Origin: Clostridia bacterium
Lineage (GTDB): Bacteria; Bacillota; Clostridia; Oscillospirales; CAG-272
DNA: 7,628 bases
Direction of reading: 5' to 3'
Assembly (NCBI GenBank): GCA_017612655.1
Contig: JAGAFM010000156.1
Span: forward strand, 1 to 7,628
Shown here: positions 5,475-7,628 of the stretch, piece by piece
Layout of the letters: the number at the start of each line of letters is the position of its first letter
Position numbering within the stretch: the stretch's first letter is position 1
Program-made: the position numbers and the translations under genes
Notes under the pieces: generated by a model
What the model was told of the DNA's origin: nothing
Database searches by the model: none
The model's input: only the letters and a program-made list of their open reading frames with translations

Positions 5475-5759
5475 ATGACAATCAAGCCACTTGCAGACAG
5501 AGTCGTTGTGAAGCTGGTCGAAGCGGAAGAGACGACGAAGAGCGGGATCATTCTCGCAGCTGCTGCCAAGGAAAAACCCCAGATCGCGGAAGTGATCGCG
5601 GTAGGACCCGGAGGACTGGTGGACGGGAAGGAAGTCAAGATGACGGTTTCCGTCGGACAGAAGGTCATCACCAGCAAGTACTCCGGCACGGAAGTGAAGT
5701 GCGACGGCGAGGAATACACGATCGTCAAGCAGTCCGACATTCTGGCTGTGGTTGAGTGA
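5475..5759 (+). CDS. groES: Co-chaperonin GroES (Hsp10)
   Basis: A 94-residue co-chaperonin that forms the heptameric lid of the GroEL folding chamber in the cytoplasm. The start MTIKPLADRVVVK is the typical opening, with PLADRV (5-10) as part of the family signature. The mobile loop EETTKSGIIL (18-27) ends in the hydrophobic IIL tripeptide (25-27) that docks onto GroEL. The stretch after it reads AAAAKEKPQ where many relatives have a PxxAKEKPQ form. GKEVKMTVSVGQKV and the final strand SDILAVV are also standard. AGGAGG (5461-5466) lies 8 bases before the ATG. It is controlled by the promoter and CIRCE element upstream and followed by groEL after 34 bases. Confidence 0.98.
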   Translation: MTIKPLADRVVVKLVEAEETTKSGIILAAAAKEKPQIAEVIAVGPGGLVDGKEVKMTVSVGQKVITSKYSGTEVKCDGEEYTIVKQSDILAVVE

Positions 5760-5793
5760 CACCAGATTCGTAGAAAAAAGGAGATAGAACATC

Positions 5794-7428
5794 ATGGCAA
5801 AAGAAATTGCATACGGCATTGAAGCTAGAAATGCACTGCTCCGCGGCATTGATCAGCTTGCGGATACCGTCAAGATCACCCTCGGCCCGAAGGGCAGAAA
5901 CGTCGTTCTTGACAAGAAATACGGTTCTCCCCTGATCACCAATGACGGCGTGACCATCGCAAAGGAAATCGAACTGGACAACGCAATGGAGAACATGGGA
6001 GCCCAGCTGGTCAAGGAAGTCGCGACAAAGACCAACGATGCGGCTGGCGACGGCACCACGACCGCTACGCTGCTTGCGCAGGCGTTTGTCCGCGAAGGCA
6101 TGAAGAATATCGCTGCGGGCGCAAACCCGATGATCGTCCGCAAGGGAATTCAGAAAGCCGTCGATGCAGCAGTGGAATCCCTGAAGTCTCACTCCCAGAA
6201 AGTCAACGGCAAGGAAGACATCGCGCGGGTCGGCACAGTCTCCGCGTCTGACGAAGTCATCGGCCACCTGATCGCGGACGCGATGGAGAAGGTTACGGCT
6301 GACGGCGTCATTACCGTGGAAGAATCCAAGTCTGCGGATACCTACTCCGAGGTCGTAGAAGGAATGCAGTTCGACCGCGGCTACATCTCTCCCTACATGA
6401 TTACCGATTCCGACAAGATGGAAGCGGTCCTCGACGATCCGCTTCTCCTCATCACCGACAAGAAGATTTCCAACATCCAGGATATCCTCCCGCTGCTTGA
6501 GTCCGTCATGCAGGCCGGCAAGAAGCTCGTCATCATCGCGGAAGACGTGGAAGGCGAAGCGCTCACCACGCTGGTGCTCAACAAGTTGCGCGGCACCTTC
6601 ACCTGCGTTGCCGTCAAGGCGCCCGGATTCGGCGACAGACGGAAGGAAATGCTCCGTGACATTGCCATCCTCACGGGCGGCGAAGTCATCACCGAAGAAC
6701 TGGGTCTCGATCTGAAGGAAGCGACGATCGGCCAGCTCGGTCAGGCAAGACAGGTCAAGATTACCAAGGAGAATACCATCATCGTCGGCGGTGCGGGCGA
6801 CTCCTCCGCCATCAAAGATCGGATCGCTCAGATCCGCGCTTCCATCGAGAACACCACTTCCGATTTCGATCGTGAGAAACTTCAGGAACGGCTCGCAAAG
6901 CTGTCCGGCGGTGTCGCGGTGATCAAAGTCGGTGCGGCGACCGAGACCGAGATGAAGGAGAAGAAGCTCCGCATCGAGGATGCGCTCAACGCAACCAAGG
7001 CCGCTGTGGAGGAAGGCATTGTGGCAGGCGGCGGAACCGCTTACCTGAATGTCATCGCAGATGTGAAAAAGCTGCTTGACGCAACCGAAGGCGACGAGAA
7101 GACCGGTGTGTCCATCGTGGTTCGCGCTCTGGAAGAGCCGGTTCGCCAGATTGCTGCGAACGCAGGCGTCGAAGGTTCCGTCGTGGTCGACAAGATCATG
7201 GCCAAGGGAACGATCGGATACGGATTCGACGCTTACAACGAAGTCTACTGCGACATGGTCGCGGCCGGCATCGTCGATCCGACCAAGGTGGCTCGCTGCG
7301 CACTCCAGAACGCTGCATCCGTTGCCTCCTCGGTGCTCACGACCGAAGCACTCGTTGCCGACAAGAAGGAACCCACGCCTCCCGCACCCGCAGGCGGCAT
7401 GGACGGCGGCATGGGCGGAATGTACTAA
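5794..7428 (+). CDS. groEL: Chaperonin GroEL (Hsp60)
   Basis: A 544-residue ATP-driven chaperonin subunit; fourteen form a double ring that folds client proteins together with GroES. Nucleotide-site elements are intact: LGPKGRNVV (30-38), D51 in NDGVT, GDGTTTAT with D86, and the hydrolysis aspartate D396 in EDALNAT. The family signature AAVEEGIVAGGG is at 403-414. The apical segment VKAPGFGDRRKEML is standard, and the C-terminus ends in the flexible Gly-Gly-Met tail (GGMDGGMGGMY). Length is normal, with no frameshift. An AAAAGGAGAT ribosome binding site (5776-5785) precedes the ATG. It is co-transcribed with groES under HrcA/CIRCE control, and a strong terminator begins 29 bases after the stop. 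Confidence 0.99.
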   Translation: MAKEIAYGIEARNALLRGIDQLADTVKITLGPKGRNVVLDKKYGSPLITNDGVTIAKEIELDNAMENMGAQLVKEVATKTNDAAGDGTTTATLLAQAFVREGMKNIAAGANPMIVRKGIQKAVDAAVESLKSHSQKVNGKEDIARVGTVSASDEVIGHLIADAMEKVTADGVITVEESKSADTYSEVVEGMQFDRGYISPYMITDSDKMEAVLDDPLLLITDKKISNIQDILPLLESVMQAGKKLVIIAEDVEGEALTTLVLNKLRGTFTCVAVKAPGFGDRRKEMLRDIAILTGGEVITEELGLDLKEATIGQLGQARQVKITKENTIIVGGAGDSSAIKDRIAQIRASIENTTSDFDREKLQERLAKLSGGVAVIKVGAATETEMKEKKLRIEDALNATKAAVEEGIVAGGGTAYLNVIADVKKLLDATEGDEKTGVSIVVRALEEPVRQIAANAGVEGSVVVDKIMAKGTIGYGFDAYNEVYCDMVAAGIVDPTKVARCALQNAASVASSVLTTEALVADKKEPTPPAPAGGMDGGMGGMY

Positions 7429-7457
7429 TTGCCCCGGTATTCAAAAAAGAGATCTCT

Positions 7458-7489
7458 CCCGCAGGCTTCCGCCTGCGGGTCTCTTTTTT
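7458..7489 (+). terminator. Rho-independent terminator of groES-groEL
   Basis: A perfect 9-bp GC-rich stem CCCGCAGGC (7458-7466) / GCCTGCGGG (7471-7479) with loop TTCC is followed by TCTCTTTTTT (7480-7489). An A-run AAAAAAGAGA (7443-7452) upstream is exactly complementary to that T-tract, so the hairpin could extend around a 5-base bulge. The complementary A-run would give the opposite strand a T-run as well, so weak leftward termination is possible. The T-tract is also the insertion point of the intron that follows. Confidence 0.93.
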
Positions 7490-7628
7490 GTACGCCCGCC
7501 ATGGGCAATAGCTTGGTGGTGAAAGTCCACTACACGCTTGGTAGTAGGAAGTGTTAGCCGAACGGCAAGGGTGTCCGCCGCGAGACGGAATCTGAAGGAA
7601 GCCGCAGGCAAAGTTCCGAGCCGACGAA
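7490..7628 (+). mobile_element. 5' part of a group IIC-type intron (domain I), truncated by window end
   Basis: The sequence from 7490 follows the 5' layout of bacterial group IIC introns such as the Oceanobacillus iheyensis intron. It starts GTACG (family norm GTGYG), then a short helix GCCC-GCCAT-GGGC (7494-7506), a hairpin with stem GTGG/CCAC (7516-7530), GTTAGCC (7553-7559), AAGGGTGTCCG (7567-7577) and the highly conserved GGAATCTGAAGGAAGC (7587-7602). These are domain I ribozyme landmarks. Group IIC introns characteristically insert just after the T-tract of rho-independent terminators, exactly where this one begins. The reverse-transcriptase gene and 3' end would lie beyond the window. 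The GTACG start is atypical, so the exact 5' boundary may be off by a few bases. Confidence 0.9.

Noticed and set aside
7498..7628. A protein-coding end or CRISPR/riboswitch reading of the last 130 bases
   Set aside because: There are no repeat-spacer units and no plausible protein, and the ordered landmarks match group II intron domain I far better than any riboswitch that I know.

Overview
The window looks like a chromosomal segment of a member of the Bacillota, probably a clostridial lineage. The pointers are a CIRCE operator in front of groES-groEL (HrcA control), strong AGGAGG-type ribosome binding sites, several lipobox lipoproteins, a glycerol-3-phosphate dehydrogenase-like protein of a clostridial/thermophile type, and a group IIC-type intron. 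Coding regions are GC-rich and the control regions are conspicuously AT-rich. Family or genus cannot be fixed from the sequence alone.

Layout. (1) Positions 1-31, minus strand: the first ten codons of a gene leaving the window, probably a UDP-N-acetylglucosamine 2-epimerase (WecB type), with its own ribosome binding site and a good sigma-A-type promoter (102-130). (2) Positions 32-274: a divergent control region. Towards the right it carries tandem TTCACA-like hexamers at an exact 11-bp period (164-202) placed 9 bp before a TACAAT -10 box. This is the architecture bound by PhoB/PhoP-type response regulators. (3) Positions 275-5183: seven plus-strand genes with gaps of 6, 3, 37, -4, 16 and 15 bases: OmpR/PhoB response regulator, membrane histidine kinase, GpsA-like dehydrogenase, cyclophilin lipoprotein, small lipocalin-like lipoprotein, two-helix membrane protein, and a four-cysteine protein with an acidic tail. 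A rho-independent terminator at 5221-5253 closes this likely operon. (4) Positions 5254-5474: promoter and CIRCE element for the chaperonin genes. (5) Positions 5475-7428: groES and groEL, then a strong terminator (7458-7489). (6) Positions 7490-7628: the 5' end of a group IIC-type intron, starting at the last base of the window's terminator T-tract and running off the right edge.

How the genes fit together. The first operon couples an extracytoplasmic sensor and its regulator to proteins of the cell surface (two lipoproteins, one a peptidyl-prolyl isomerase, and a small membrane protein) and to an enzyme that may supply glycerol 3-phosphate for phospholipids. An envelope-maintenance response is a reasonable inference but is not proven. 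The chaperonin operon is an independent heat-shock unit. The most distinctive mobile feature is the intron at the chaperonin terminator. The most distinctive regulatory feature is the 11-bp repeat array that suggests the two-component operon controls itself.
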